From an uncultured Eggerthella sp. (lineage in GTDB: Bacteria > Actinomycetota > Coriobacteriia > Coriobacteriales > Eggerthellaceae): a DNA stretch of 20,971 nt. The stretch is from positions 1 through 20,971 of the forward strand of contig URJE01000023.1 of NCBI GenBank assembly GCA_900547965.1, in the 5' to 3' direction. This document shows, one piece after another, positions 14,029 through 20,971 of the stretch (the stretch's first letter is position 1; every line of letters begins with the position of its first letter). A program made the translations under genes and the position numbers. The notes beneath the pieces were generated by a model. The model did no database searches, had not been told where the DNA came from, and saw only the letters and a program-made list of their open reading frames with translations.

Positions 14029-15851
14029 GCTCGGCTCCTTCCGCCCTTGAATGCACCGTAGCCGAAGTGATCGCACCCCAGGCAGCGGCCTGCTTCTTGC
14101 ATCATTTCCTCTTCAGACATGCCGATTTCGCACAGCTCGAAATCGCAGCTGCGCTCTGCGCCAGGGCGCTCTTTCATGGTTACGCGGCCGCAGGGAACGC
14201 GATCTGCCAGGTTGGGAGCGGGGATGTCCACATCGCAACGGATTTCATGGTTGCCACCCAGATACGTATCGATGGCACGTGCTGCAACCTTGCCGCCCTC
14301 GATAGCGCGAATGACGGTTGCCGGGCCCCAGCTGCAATCGCCGCCGGTGAAGAAACCGGGCTTTTCGGGAATGCTGGAATCGGGCTGGGCTTGGATTTCG
14401 TTCCACTTGCAGGGCAAGCCGAATTCCTCGAATGCGCCAGAGTCGATGTTCTGGCCGATGGCAACAATAATGGTGGTTGCGGGAATGCGAACCTCGGGTT
14501 TGCTTGCTGCCTTGGGAGAGGGGCGACCGCCGCGTACCGTGGAGATCATCTGGGGCTGGCCCCAGAGTGCCACGGCGTGGCCTTCGTCGTTAACTTCGAC
14601 ATGCGCAGGGGCAACAAGCTCCATAAGCTCGCAGCCGTCTTCGATGGCTCCGTCGATTTCTTCGGCGAGTGCTGTCATGTCGGCGCGGCGACGACGATAC
14701 ACGATCTTTACCGACTTGGCTCCCATACGGCGTGCGCTACGGGCGGCATCCATGGCAACGTTGCCGCCGCCAACCACAACAACGTCTTGGCCGGAGAGGT
14801 CGGCGATAGCGCCGTCGCCGATTTCGCGCAGCATGGAAACGGCGGGAACTACGCCCGGCGCGTCTTCGCCTTCGATGCGGAGTTTCTTGTCTGAGTGAGC
14901 GCCGATGCATACGTAAACGGCATCGAAGTCGCGCTCGAGGTCGGCGATTGCAACGTCCTTGCCAACGGAAACGCCCAGCTTGACCTCTACACCCAAAGAA
15001 GTGATGTGCTCGATTTCGGTGTCGAGCAGAGTTTTGGGCAGGCGATAGTTGGGAATGCCGTAGCGGAGCATGCCGCCAAGCTTGGCGCGCTGCTCGTATA
15101 CCGTTACGGAATGACCCATGCGGGTGAGGTAATACGCTGCGGTAAGACCGCCAGGACCGCCACCGATAACGGCAACCTTCTTGCCGGTAGGTTCTGCCAC
15201 CATAGTGGGACGGTTAGGCGTTTCGTGGTCGCAGGCGTAGCGCTTCAGGCCGCGGATGTTGACGGCGGAATCAACGAAGCTGCGACGGCAGGTGTTTTCG
15301 CAGGGATGCTCGCAGACGTAGGCGCAGGCGCTTGGGAAGGGGTTGTCTTTGCAGATGAGCTCAATTGCATCGTCGAAGCGGCCGGCTTTTACCAGTGCGA
15401 TGTAGCCGGGAATGTCGACATTTGCGGGACAGCCCTGAACGCAAGGAACAGGGTGGTCGGACGTGCACAGGCAGCGGCCTTCTGCGTGGAGCTCGTAGTC
15501 TTCGCGGAAGGCGCGTACTCCGGTAAGGGCCATTTCGGCAGCTTGGGTACCGATTGCGCAATCTGCCGAAATGCGCACGTTTTCAGCGAGTGCCTCAATT
15601 CGCGCAAGGTCGGCTTCGGTTGCCGTCCCTTCCAGCACGTTGTCGAGCAGTGATTCGATCTGCGCCAAGCCGATGCGGCAGGGAACGCATTTGCCGCATG
15701 TTTGCGTACGGCACAGGGCGATAAGGCCGCGCGTCACATCAACGGGGCAGGTACCTTGAGGATGCGAAACAAGACGGCGGGCCATGTCTTGACATACGCC
15801 GCGCACGGTCTTTTCCGCTTCGCTCGAGGTGCGGATTTCCAATGGGCTCAT
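14022..15851 (-). CDS. NuoF-tail/GltD-like NAD(P)H flavoprotein partner of the hydrogenase
   Basis: This 609-aa soluble protein has two fused parts. Residues about 40-125 match the [4Fe-4S] tail of NuoF/HydB (C52, C55, C58, C98) without its FMN domain. Residues about 126-590 match the glutamate synthase small subunit GltD: a Cys-rich region (C137, C141, C176, C180, C184, C188), the FAD loop VIGGGPGG (228-235), and the pyridine nucleotide loop VVVVGGGNVAMDAARSARRMGA with YRRRR downstream, a feature that in GltD contacts the NADPH phosphate. The tail has CLGC. It probably exchanges electrons between NAD(P)H and HydA; the cofactor preference is inferred. The ATG at 15851 follows GAGGAG by 6 nt. 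The upstream open frame crosses the promoter. It is the first gene of the operon. Confidence 0.88.
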   Translation of the reverse strand: MSPLEIRTSSEAEKTVRGVCQDMARRLVSHPQGTCPVDVTRGLIALCRTQTCGKCVPCRIGLAQIESLLDNVLEGTATEADLARIEALAENVRISADCAIGTQAAEMALTGVRAFREDYELHAEGRCLCTSDHPVPCVQGCPANVDIPGYIALVKAGRFDDAIELICKDNPFPSACAYVCEHPCENTCRRSFVDSAVNIRGLKRYACDHETPNRPTMVAEPTGKKVAVIGGGPGGLTAAYYLTRMGHSVTVYEQRAKLGGMLRYGIPNYRLPKTLLDTEIEHITSLGVEVKLGVSVGKDVAIADLERDFDAVYVCIGAHSDKKLRIEGEDAPGVVPAVSMLREIGDGAIADLSGQDVVVVGGGNVAMDAARSARRMGAKSVKIVYRRRRADMTALAEEIDGAIEDGCELMELVAPAHVEVNDEGHAVALWGQPQMISTVRGGRPSPKAASKPEVRIPATTIIVAIGQNIDSGAFEEFGLPCKWNEIQAQPDSSIPEKPGFFTGGDCSWGPATVIRAIEGGKVAARAIDTYLGGNHEIRCDVDIPAPNLADRVPCGRVTMKERPGAERSCDFELCEIGMSEEEMMQEAGRCLGCDHFGYGAFKGGRSRAW

Positions 15852-15878
15852 GGAATTCTCCTCGGTTTGTATGGTTGA

Positions 15879-15929
15879 GCTGGGTGTTCCCAGCCTTATG
15901 CATACGGCCCCGCCGAAACGGAATCGGCG
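15879..15929 (-). promoter_or_regulatory. Two hairpins in the hydrogenase operon leader
   Basis: Two perfect 6-bp stems lie in the roughly 100-nt leader: cgccga with tcggcg (15911-15916 and 15924-15929), and gctggg with cccagc (15879-15884 and 15889-15894, loop of 4). Neither has a T tract. They could stabilise the mRNA or modulate it. Confidence 0.4.
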
Positions 15930-15952
15930 CTTTGTCCTGTGAGCGCGCATGC

Positions 15953-15969
15953 TTATACAAAGTATAACA
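15953..15969 (-). promoter_or_regulatory. Extended -10 promoter overlapping a 6-3-6 palindrome, hydrogenase operon
   Basis: On the minus strand TGtTATACT (15969-15961) is an extended -10 element. It overlaps the perfect inverted repeat TTATAC-AAA-GTATAA (15953-15967 on the + strand). A repressor bound there would block RNA polymerase. A TTGACC lies upstream but at unsuitable spacing. Transcription would start near 15954. Confidence 0.55.
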
Positions 15970-16019
15970 ACGGTCAAGGGCGAGCGGGGTTGGTTTACCG
16001 ACGAGCGGCAATAAAATGA

Positions 16020-16058
16020 AATTGCACCCATGGAAATCGGATACCCATGGGTGCAATT
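16020..16058 (-). terminator. Intrinsic terminator after hydF
   Basis: A perfect 14-bp inverted repeat (16020-16033 with 16045-16058, 11-nt loop) is followed on the minus strand by TCATTTTATTG. It separates hydF from the operon encoding the flavoprotein and hydA, which therefore needs its own promoter. Confidence 0.85.
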
Positions 16059-16079
16059 GTCCGCTATAAGGTTGCGATT

Positions 16080-17498
16080 TTAGTGTTGGTTCTCTTCCAG
16101 GAATTGCTCCATGCCGGGAAATGCCTTGATGGAACGATCGAATACGCCCATCAAGTAGGCAAGCGTTAGCCCGTAGTTGGAAACCGGCACGCCCGCGTGT
16201 ACGCATGCTTGAATGCGGGAGAGTACGGCGCGACGGTTGAAGGTACAGCCTCCGCAGTGAATTACCAGGTCGTAGCTTGAAAGATCTTCTGGAAAATCTA
16301 CGCCTCGCACGTTTTCGATAGTAAGTCCTTGCCCGATGCGGGCGCGAAGCAGACGGGGGATCTTCACCGTGCCGATATCCTCTTCGATGGGGTGATGGGT
16401 ACAGGCTTCCGCGATAAGCACGCGGGAGTTTTCCGTGAGTTCACCAATGGCGAGCGTTCCTAGGGCTTGGGTGGGTAAGTCTCCCTTGAAGCGGGCAAAT
16501 GCAACGGAAAAGCCGGTGAGGGGGACGTTTTCCGGCACGATCGCAGCCACTTTGTCGAACGCCTGGGAATCGGTAACTACCAATGCGGGTGGCTCTTTCA
16601 GCGCTGCCAATGCGCGCGGCAGCTCCTTATCGGTGACGCAAAGCGAAAGGCAACGGGAATCCAGCAAATCGCGAATAGCCTGAACTTGCGGCAGGATAAG
16701 GCGCCCTTTCGGCGCTTCTTTGTCGATGGGGATAACCAAGATAACCACCGAACCCGGCTCAACGATATCTCCGATGATTTTCGGATCGTTCACGAATTCC
16801 TCGGGCGCGTTGTCGAGCAGTGCTTGACGCAGCTCAAGCACCCCTTCTTGCTTTGCCGCGCACATGCAAACCAGGGGTTTCTGCTGAAGGCTATGGGGAA
16901 GGGCTCTGCGGCATGCTGCGGTAAGCGCTTCTTGTTGGAAGTCGATGACGGTCCCCCGTGGTGTGCGGATTTCGGCTGGGTCCGGTGGGTCGGACTCGGG
17001 ATCCCGAGCGTTAGTGGGAAGCAAGTCCGTTTTGTTGCACACTATGATGAAGGGGACGCTTCGGCTGGAAAGCTGAGCGGCTATCTCTTCTTCGTAGGGG
17101 CCCCAGATGCCTGCCTCGGTTACGATAACGCCCATATCGCAACGGTCGAATACCTTTTTGGTTCGTTGCGCGCGCAGTTCGCCAACGGTTTCCTGGTCAT
17201 CATCGATGCCTGCGGTATCGATGAATAGCACAGGGCCTAAGGGCAGGAGCTCCATGGGCTTGTCCACTGGGTCTGCGGTGGTGCCTGCGACAGCAGACAC
17301 TATGCTGGTTTGCTGGTTGGTGATGGCGTTCAGGACGCTTGATTTTCCCACGTTGCGTCGCCCGAACAGGCCGATTGCCATACGCATGCCCTTGGGGGTA
17401 CGCATGAGTGCCGGGCCGCTTTCGGCGAGAAGAGGCGTGCCTGTGGAAGATGATTGTGGCGTTTGCCCCTGTGGGTGGCTGTTTTGTACGATGCCCAT
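16080..17498 (-). CDS. hydF: [FeFe] hydrogenase H-cluster maturation GTPase HydF
   Basis: HydF is the cytoplasmic GTPase scaffold that carries the diiron precursor and delivers it to HydA. The 472-aa protein has a Ras-like G domain with P-loop GRRNVGKSS (46-54), the G3-like DTAG and the G4 NKTD. A dimerisation domain follows, then the C-terminal cluster domain with CTH (C366, H368) and HCGGC (H414-C418). The spacing fits the HydF motif CxH-x44-53-HCxxC. The N-terminus is about 30 residues longer than usual and rich in Ser, Pro and Gln; AAAGGG 5 nt before the ATG at 17498 supports it, though M32 or M38 are alternatives. An insertion rich in Asp and Pro (NARDPESDPPDPAE) lies after NKTD. It is divergent from hydG. 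Confidence 0.95.
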   Translation of the reverse strand: MGIVQNSHPQGQTPQSSSTGTPLLAESGPALMRTPKGMRMAIGLFGRRNVGKSSVLNAITNQQTSIVSAVAGTTADPVDKPMELLPLGPVLFIDTAGIDDDQETVGELRAQRTKKVFDRCDMGVIVTEAGIWGPYEEEIAAQLSSRSVPFIIVCNKTDLLPTNARDPESDPPDPAEIRTPRGTVIDFQQEALTAACRRALPHSLQQKPLVCMCAAKQEGVLELRQALLDNAPEEFVNDPKIIGDIVEPGSVVILVIPIDKEAPKGRLILPQVQAIRDLLDSRCLSLCVTDKELPRALAALKEPPALVVTDSQAFDKVAAIVPENVPLTGFSVAFARFKGDLPTQALGTLAIGELTENSRVLIAEACTHHPIEEDIGTVKIPRLLRARIGQGLTIENVRGVDFPEDLSSYDLVIHCGGCTFNRRAVLSRIQACVHAGVPVSNYGLTLAYLMGVFDRSIKAFPGMEQFLEENQH

Positions 17499-17536
17499 AC
17501 GAACCCTTTCCCGTGCGTCTTTCTAGGAATGTTCCC

Positions 17537-17542
17537 ATTGTA
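17537..17542 (-). promoter_or_regulatory. Putative -10 element for hydF
   Basis: TACAAT on the minus strand lies 39 bp before the hydF ATG. No clear -35 is visible. The 232-bp hydF-hydG gap also holds TATAAA (about 17704-17709), a likely -10 for hydG. Confidence 0.35.
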
Positions 17543-17730
17543 TTGTTTCGTTTCTTTAACAGATTATGGTGCCGTTTGTAGATGAGCGTGGTTTCTGGTG
17601 AGCGGGCTGTCTCAATTAGCAGTAGATTAGACACAGTTGCGCATACGTGCGATAACCATATCTTCGGCAAAGGTGATGCCCGTTTGCTTTTGCCGTTTGT
17701 TTTTATAAAGGCAAAGCGAAAGAAGAACTA

Positions 17731-19185
17731 ATGACGGAATTCCGCTACGATCCGAAATCGCTTCGCGCCGACGAGTTCATCAACGACGCGGAGATCCTCG
17801 ATTCCATCGCCTACGCTGATGCGCATAAAGATGATATCGAGTTGTGCCGCCGCATTTTGGGCAAGGCACGTGCCAACCTGCATCCTTCCGCAGATCATGG
17901 TGCGGTTATAACCCATCGCGAGGCAAGCGTTCTTCTGGCGTGCGAAGATCCGCAGATCAATAAGGAAATCAAAGAACTGGCGCACCAGATTAAGCTGGCC
18001 TATTACGGTAATCGCATTGTTCTTTTTGCGCCGCTGTATCTTTCTAACTACTGCGTGAACGGCTGCCTGTATTGCCCGTACCACGCAAAGAATCGCACCA
18101 TTCCCCGCAGGAAGCTCACTCAGGAAGAGATTCGCGCTGAGGTTATTGCCTTGCAAGATATGGGTCACAAGCGCTTGGCCATCGAGGCGGGCGAAGATCC
18201 GAAACACAACCCCATCGAATACATCCTGGAAAGCATGGAAACCATCTATTCCATCAGGCATCGAAATGGTGCTATCAGGCGCGTGAACGTAAACATTGCA
18301 GCAACTACGGTGGATGAGTACCGCATGCTGAAGGAAGCGGAAATCGGTACGTATATCTTGTTCCAGGAAACGTACAACAAGTCGGGTTACCAGGAGCTGC
18401 ATCCTACGGGTCCCAAAAGTGATTACGATTGGCATACCGAAGCGATGGACCGCGCCATGGAAGGCGGTATCGATGACGTGGGGCTGGGCGTTCTCTTCGG
18501 TCTTCAGGGGTATCGTTACGAGTTCGCCGGCTTAATCATGCACGCCGAGCATCTTGAGGCAGTGCATGGCGTAGGCCCCCACACCATAAGCGTTCCGCGC
18601 GTTAAGCCCGCGATGGACATCGACCCCGAGGTGTTCGATAACGGCATTCCCGACGAGATGTTCGAAAAGATCATTGCCCTTATTCGCATCACCGTGCCCT
18701 ATACCGGCATCATTATCTCCACGCGTGAAAGCGAGCTGGTGCGCGAACATGCCCTGCAGTATGGCGTAAGCCAGATTTCCGGTGGGTCCCGTACCAGTGT
18801 CGGTGGTTACAACGAGCCTGAGCGCCCGCACGATACCGAGCAGTTCGACGTGTCGGATCAGCGCACGCTCGATGAGGTTATCAGCTGGCTGATGGACAAC
18901 AACCACATCCCCAGCTTTTGCACAGCGTGCTATCGCGCCGGCCGCACCGGCGATAGGTTCATGAGTTTCTGCAAGAACGGCGAGATCCTTAACTACTGCC
19001 ATCCAAATGCCCTGATGACGCTTACGGAATACTTGGCCGATTACGCTACCCCTGAAACCAAGGAAAAGGGCCTTGCCATGGTGAAGCGCGAACTGCTGAA
19101 CATTCCCAACGAAAAGACGCGTCTCATTGCCGAGCGGCACGTTGGTGAGATTCTTGCAGGAACGGGAAACGATTTCAGGTTCTAA
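17731..19185 (+). CDS. hydG: [FeFe] hydrogenase H-cluster radical SAM maturase HydG
   Basis: HydG is a radical SAM tyrosine lyase that makes the CO and cyanide ligands of the H-cluster, with p-cresol as by-product. The 484-aa protein has the HydG-type radical SAM motif CVNGCLYC (CX3CX2C; C108, C112, C115) after PLYLSNY, and the C-terminal second-cluster motif CX2CX22C (C397, C400, C423). The related ThiH lacks that last motif, so the assignment is firm. Highly conserved stretches such as IEAGEDP, YLLFQETYH-like ILFQETYN and GLGVLFGL are visible. The ribosome binding site is a modest AAAGAAGA. A terminator follows 17 bp after the stop. The gene is divergent from hydF. Confidence 0.96.
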   Translation: MTEFRYDPKSLRADEFINDAEILDSIAYADAHKDDIELCRRILGKARANLHPSADHGAVITHREASVLLACEDPQINKEIKELAHQIKLAYYGNRIVLFAPLYLSNYCVNGCLYCPYHAKNRTIPRRKLTQEEIRAEVIALQDMGHKRLAIEAGEDPKHNPIEYILESMETIYSIRHRNGAIRRVNVNIAATTVDEYRMLKEAEIGTYILFQETYNKSGYQELHPTGPKSDYDWHTEAMDRAMEGGIDDVGLGVLFGLQGYRYEFAGLIMHAEHLEAVHGVGPHTISVPRVKPAMDIDPEVFDNGIPDEMFEKIIALIRITVPYTGIIISTRESELVREHALQYGVSQISGGSRTSVGGYNEPERPHDTEQFDVSDQRTLDEVISWLMDNNHIPSFCTACYRAGRTGDRFMSFCKNGEILNYCHPNALMTLTEYLADYATPETKEKGLAMVKRELLNIPNEKTRLIAERHVGEILAGTGNDFRF

Positions 19186-19201
19186 AGAGCGATAAAATGA
19201 G

Positions 19202-19232
19202 TTGCGGGCCGGCACTTGCCAGCCCGCATTTT
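19202..19232 (+). terminator. Intrinsic terminator after hydG
   Basis: The stem tgcgggc (19203-19209) with gcccgca (19222-19228) is extended by ggca/tgcc inside after one mismatch, and is followed by TTTTCATTTCAT. Confidence 0.85.
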
Positions 19233-19283
19233 CATTTCATAAAGTCCAATGGGGACAGGTACATTTGGTTTTTCATTTCATAA
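19229..19283. repeat. 14-bp direct repeats around a 27-bp core
   Basis: ttttcatttcataa occurs exactly at 19229-19242 and 19270-19283. The core between them contains aatggggacaggtac, and CCAATG and CATTTGG form a near inverted repeat around it. The core recalls the 'TGGGGACAGG' sequences seen around REP-associated transposase repeats in many genomes, but this is from memory. It lies between the hydG terminator and the ribosome binding site of the peptidase gene. Confidence 0.6.
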
Positions 19284-19298
19284 CGAAAGAGGTGCACT

Positions 19299-20702
19299 AT
19301 GCAGGTAGCCGAGGAAGATATCGAGGCATTTGTTGCGGAGCAATGGCCGGCATTTTTAGCTGATGCTGAACGCTTGATTTCCATTGACAGCTCGCTTGAT
19401 GCTGAACATGCGGCACCTGGTGCGCCTTTCGGCCCGGGGCCCCGTGCGGCGCTTGACGAAGCGCTTGCCATTGCGCAGCGCATGGGGCTGGAACCCCATG
19501 ATGGAGATGGGTATGCCGGTTTTGCTGATTTGCCGGGCGAAAGCGGGCAGCAGATTGGCGTTATCGGCCATGTTGATGTGGTTCCTGCTGGGGAGGGTTG
19601 GGATTTCAATCCGTTCAGCCTCACACGCAAGGAAGGCGTGCTTGTAGGGCGCGGGATTTCCGACGATAAGGCGCCTCTGCTCACGGCGTTGTATGGCTTG
19701 AAATTCTGGCTTGATCGCGGTGCGAACCTGCGCCATGCGGTGCGTTTCATTTTTGGTTGCAACGAGGAATCGGGTATGGGCGATGTCCCTTACTACTTGG
19801 AGCAGAACGATGCCCCTGATTTCCTGTTCACCCCCGATGCTGATTTTCCCTTGTGCTATGGCGAGAAAGGGCAATTTGGAGCAACGATAACCTCTGGGAT
19901 CATCGAAGGCGCCATTGCCTCCTTTGCGGCTGGAACGGCTCCCAATGCGGTGCCTGGTATAGCACGTGCTGTGGTTTGCGTTGATGCAGGGAGTCTGCCA
20001 AAGGCCGATCGCATAGAAGTTTCCCCTTGCAAAGAGGGGGCCATTGTTACTGCAACGGGTATTGCGGGGCATGCGTCGCTTCCTGAAGGTACGTTGAATG
20101 CTATTGGTATCCTGTGCCGCTACCTTCTTTCTGCTGGCGTGTGCTCTAGCAAAGAAAATGGATGGTTGCAATTTGCTGCCAGCATGGCTGAATGTACCGA
20201 TGGTGCAATTGCCAACGTTGCCTGCTCAGATGCTGATTTTGGCAATCTGACCAGCGTTGTTGGCATGATGAACAAGATCGATGGAGCTTTTGCCATGACC
20301 GAGGACATTCGTTTCCCCGCGGCAATTACGGGCGGTGAGCTCAGTGCTGCATTTGAGGCGTTGTCGCATGCCCAAGGCGCTTCGCTTGCCGTTACCGCAT
20401 GCAAGGATCCTTTTGTGGTGAACCCCGATACGGCCCCCGTTCGCGCGCTCATGGATGCGTATTGCTCCACCACGGGCAAGCAGGTGCGTCCTTTCACCAT
20501 GGGAGGCGGTACCTATGCTCGCGAGTTCTCCAATGCCGTAAGCTTTGGCCCCGCAGAAGAAGGGGCGTATCCCGTGCCGAGTTGGGTAGGGGGTATGCAT
20601 GCTGCCAACGAGGGCATTGCCGAAGAAGAGCTGAAGCGTGCTTTGCGCATTTATATCAGGGCGTTCGGCAATCTTGCGGAAGTGGAGGATCTGCACAAAT
20701 AA
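19299..20702 (+). CDS. pepV: M20 family dipeptidase (PepV/Sapep-like)
   Basis: This cytoplasmic di-metal (Zn or Mn) dipeptidase hydrolyses dipeptides with broad specificity, the last step of peptide use. The 467 aa are the normal PepV length. The metal-binding residues are visible: H91 and D93 in GHVDVVPAGEGW, D122 in GRGISDDKAP, E156-E157 in CNEESG, D180 in FTPDADFP and the late histidine in GGMHAANEGI. The insert between them is the lid or dimerisation domain. AGAGG lies 6 nt before the ATG. The gene is monocistronic as far as seen. The Sapep and beta-Ala-Xaa dipeptidase names apply to the same family, so exact specificity is open. Confidence 0.9.
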   Translation: MQVAEEDIEAFVAEQWPAFLADAERLISIDSSLDAEHAAPGAPFGPGPRAALDEALAIAQRMGLEPHDGDGYAGFADLPGESGQQIGVIGHVDVVPAGEGWDFNPFSLTRKEGVLVGRGISDDKAPLLTALYGLKFWLDRGANLRHAVRFIFGCNEESGMGDVPYYLEQNDAPDFLFTPDADFPLCYGEKGQFGATITSGIIEGAIASFAAGTAPNAVPGIARAVVCVDAGSLPKADRIEVSPCKEGAIVTATGIAGHASLPEGTLNAIGILCRYLLSAGVCSSKENGWLQFAASMAECTDGAIANVACSDADFGNLTSVVGMMNKIDGAFAMTEDIRFPAAITGGELSAAFEALSHAQGASLAVTACKDPFVVNPDTAPVRALMDAYCSTTGKQVRPFTMGGGTYAREFSNAVSFGPAEEGAYPVPSWVGGMHAANEGIAEEELKRALRIYIRAFGNLAEVEDLHK

Positions 20703-20797
20703 GCCTGTTTTTATGGCGGAAAACGCCTGGCTGCAGGATGGGCGGTTGTATAAAGCGCTACCGTCAAGCAATTTGCGACACCCCCGAAAGCGCATGC

Positions 20798-20815
20798 CAT
20801 TTGGGAAACCAAATG
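20798..20815. repeat. Hairpin with GAAA tetraloop
   Basis: catttgg and ccaaatg (20798-20804 and 20809-20815) form a perfect 7-bp stem closed by a GNRA-type loop. It lies beside the larger hairpin at 20818-20844 between two converging genes. Confidence 0.5.
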
Positions 20816-20817
20816 AA

Positions 20818-20844
20818 GCGGCATCCGTTTGTGGCGGATGCCGC
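20818..20844 (-). terminator. Hairpin terminator between converging genes
   Basis: A perfect 10-bp stem pairs 20818-20827 with 20835-20844, loop of 7. On the minus strand TTCATTTGGTTT follows, so it can end the partial minus-strand gene 22 bp away; it may also serve the peptidase gene from the other side. Confidence 0.6.
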
Positions 20845-20866
20845 ATCTTCGCTTACCGATGGCGCG

Positions 20867-20971
20867 CTATATGCCTTCGATGCTTATGCTGCGCCAATCC
20901 CCTTGGGCGGTTGGCGCGTCGATGGAGGCATATCCTATGCGGCGGGCGTAGCGGTAGGCTTCAGTGATGTT
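20867..20971 (-). CDS. C-terminus of an unidentified protein (5' part outside window)
   Basis: A minus-strand frame is open from the window edge and ends in TAG. The 34 residues visible begin NITEAYRYARRIGYASIDAP and end DWRSISIEGI. I cannot assign a family from this fragment. A terminator-like hairpin directly after the stop supports that it is a real gene end. Confidence 0.5.
   Translation of the reverse strand, partial: NITEAYRYARRIGYASIDAPTAQGDWRSISIEGI

Noticed and set aside
12340..15653. Long open frames on the + strand opposite hydA and the flavoprotein gene (for example 12340-13017, 13084-13602, 14067-14894, 14895-15653)
   Set aside because: They mirror the codon bias of the real minus-strand genes, lack convincing ribosome binding sites and look like no protein family.
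17636..17660. Imperfect palindrome around gcgcatacgtgcg between hydF and hydG
   Set aside because: Only four bases of each arm pair cleanly, which is expected by chance in DNA of this composition.
1..20971. CRISPR array, prophage, integrase or tRNA-linked island
   Set aside because: No regular repeats, phage genes, recombinase genes or tRNA cloverleafs were seen; gene content is chromosomal core plus metabolic accessory genes.

Overview
The window reads as chromosomal DNA from a strictly anaerobic, fermentative bacterium with moderately high G+C (mid-50s percent by eye). It carries an oxygen-sensitive [FeFe] hydrogenase with its maturases HydF and HydG, a WYL regulator, an MHS-type MFS transporter and a PepV-type peptidase. 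That mixture, the codon use and the frequent GTG/TTG starts suggest a gut or oral actinobacterium of the class Coriobacteriia (Eggerthellaceae-like). This is an inference from gene content; no rRNA or other taxonomic marker is present.

Positions 1-6993 hold housekeeping and general genes: the C-terminal glutaminase part of PurL (cut by the window edge), the ABC-F translation factor EttA, the glycolytic phosphoglycerate mutase GpmA (opposite strand, converging on ettA), a long coiled-coil DUF2130 protein with a nuclease-like motif, and a SotB-like MFS exporter. Positions 6994-7470 are a 477-bp non-coding stretch with a striking leader: stem-loops, a 15-codon leader ORF with its own ribosome binding site, two mutually exclusive hairpins and a strong intrinsic terminator. 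It lies just before an MHS-family symporter (7471-8805). A WYL regulator follows (9016-9996).

Positions 10013-12195 are on the minus strand: a stand-alone HIRAN-domain protein with a small acidic partner ORF, and the tRNA ct6A dehydratase TcdA followed by a two-helix membrane protein with a C-terminal zinc ribbon.

Positions 12304-19185 form the hydrogenase locus. A two-gene operon encodes a NuoF-tail/GltD-like flavoprotein (609 aa) and an [FeFe] hydrogenase (574 aa), overlapping by 7 bp. Upstream on the same strand is HydF, and divergent from it is HydG. The flavoprotein plausibly passes electrons between NAD(P)H and the hydrogenase iron-sulfur chain. HydG makes the CO/CN ligands of the H-cluster and HydF carries the precursor. 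HydE, the third maturase, is not in the window. The GltD-type partner matches the poorly understood 'group A2, glutamate-synthase-linked' hydrogenase class. The third H-cluster loop (L3) is three residues shorter than the textbook motif. The operon promoter overlaps a perfect 6-3-6 palindrome that could be an operator.

Positions 19299-20702 encode a PepV/Sapep-like M20 dipeptidase, and the last 105 bases hold the C-terminus of an unidentified minus-strand gene. I saw no tRNA, rRNA, CRISPR array, prophage or intact insertion sequence.
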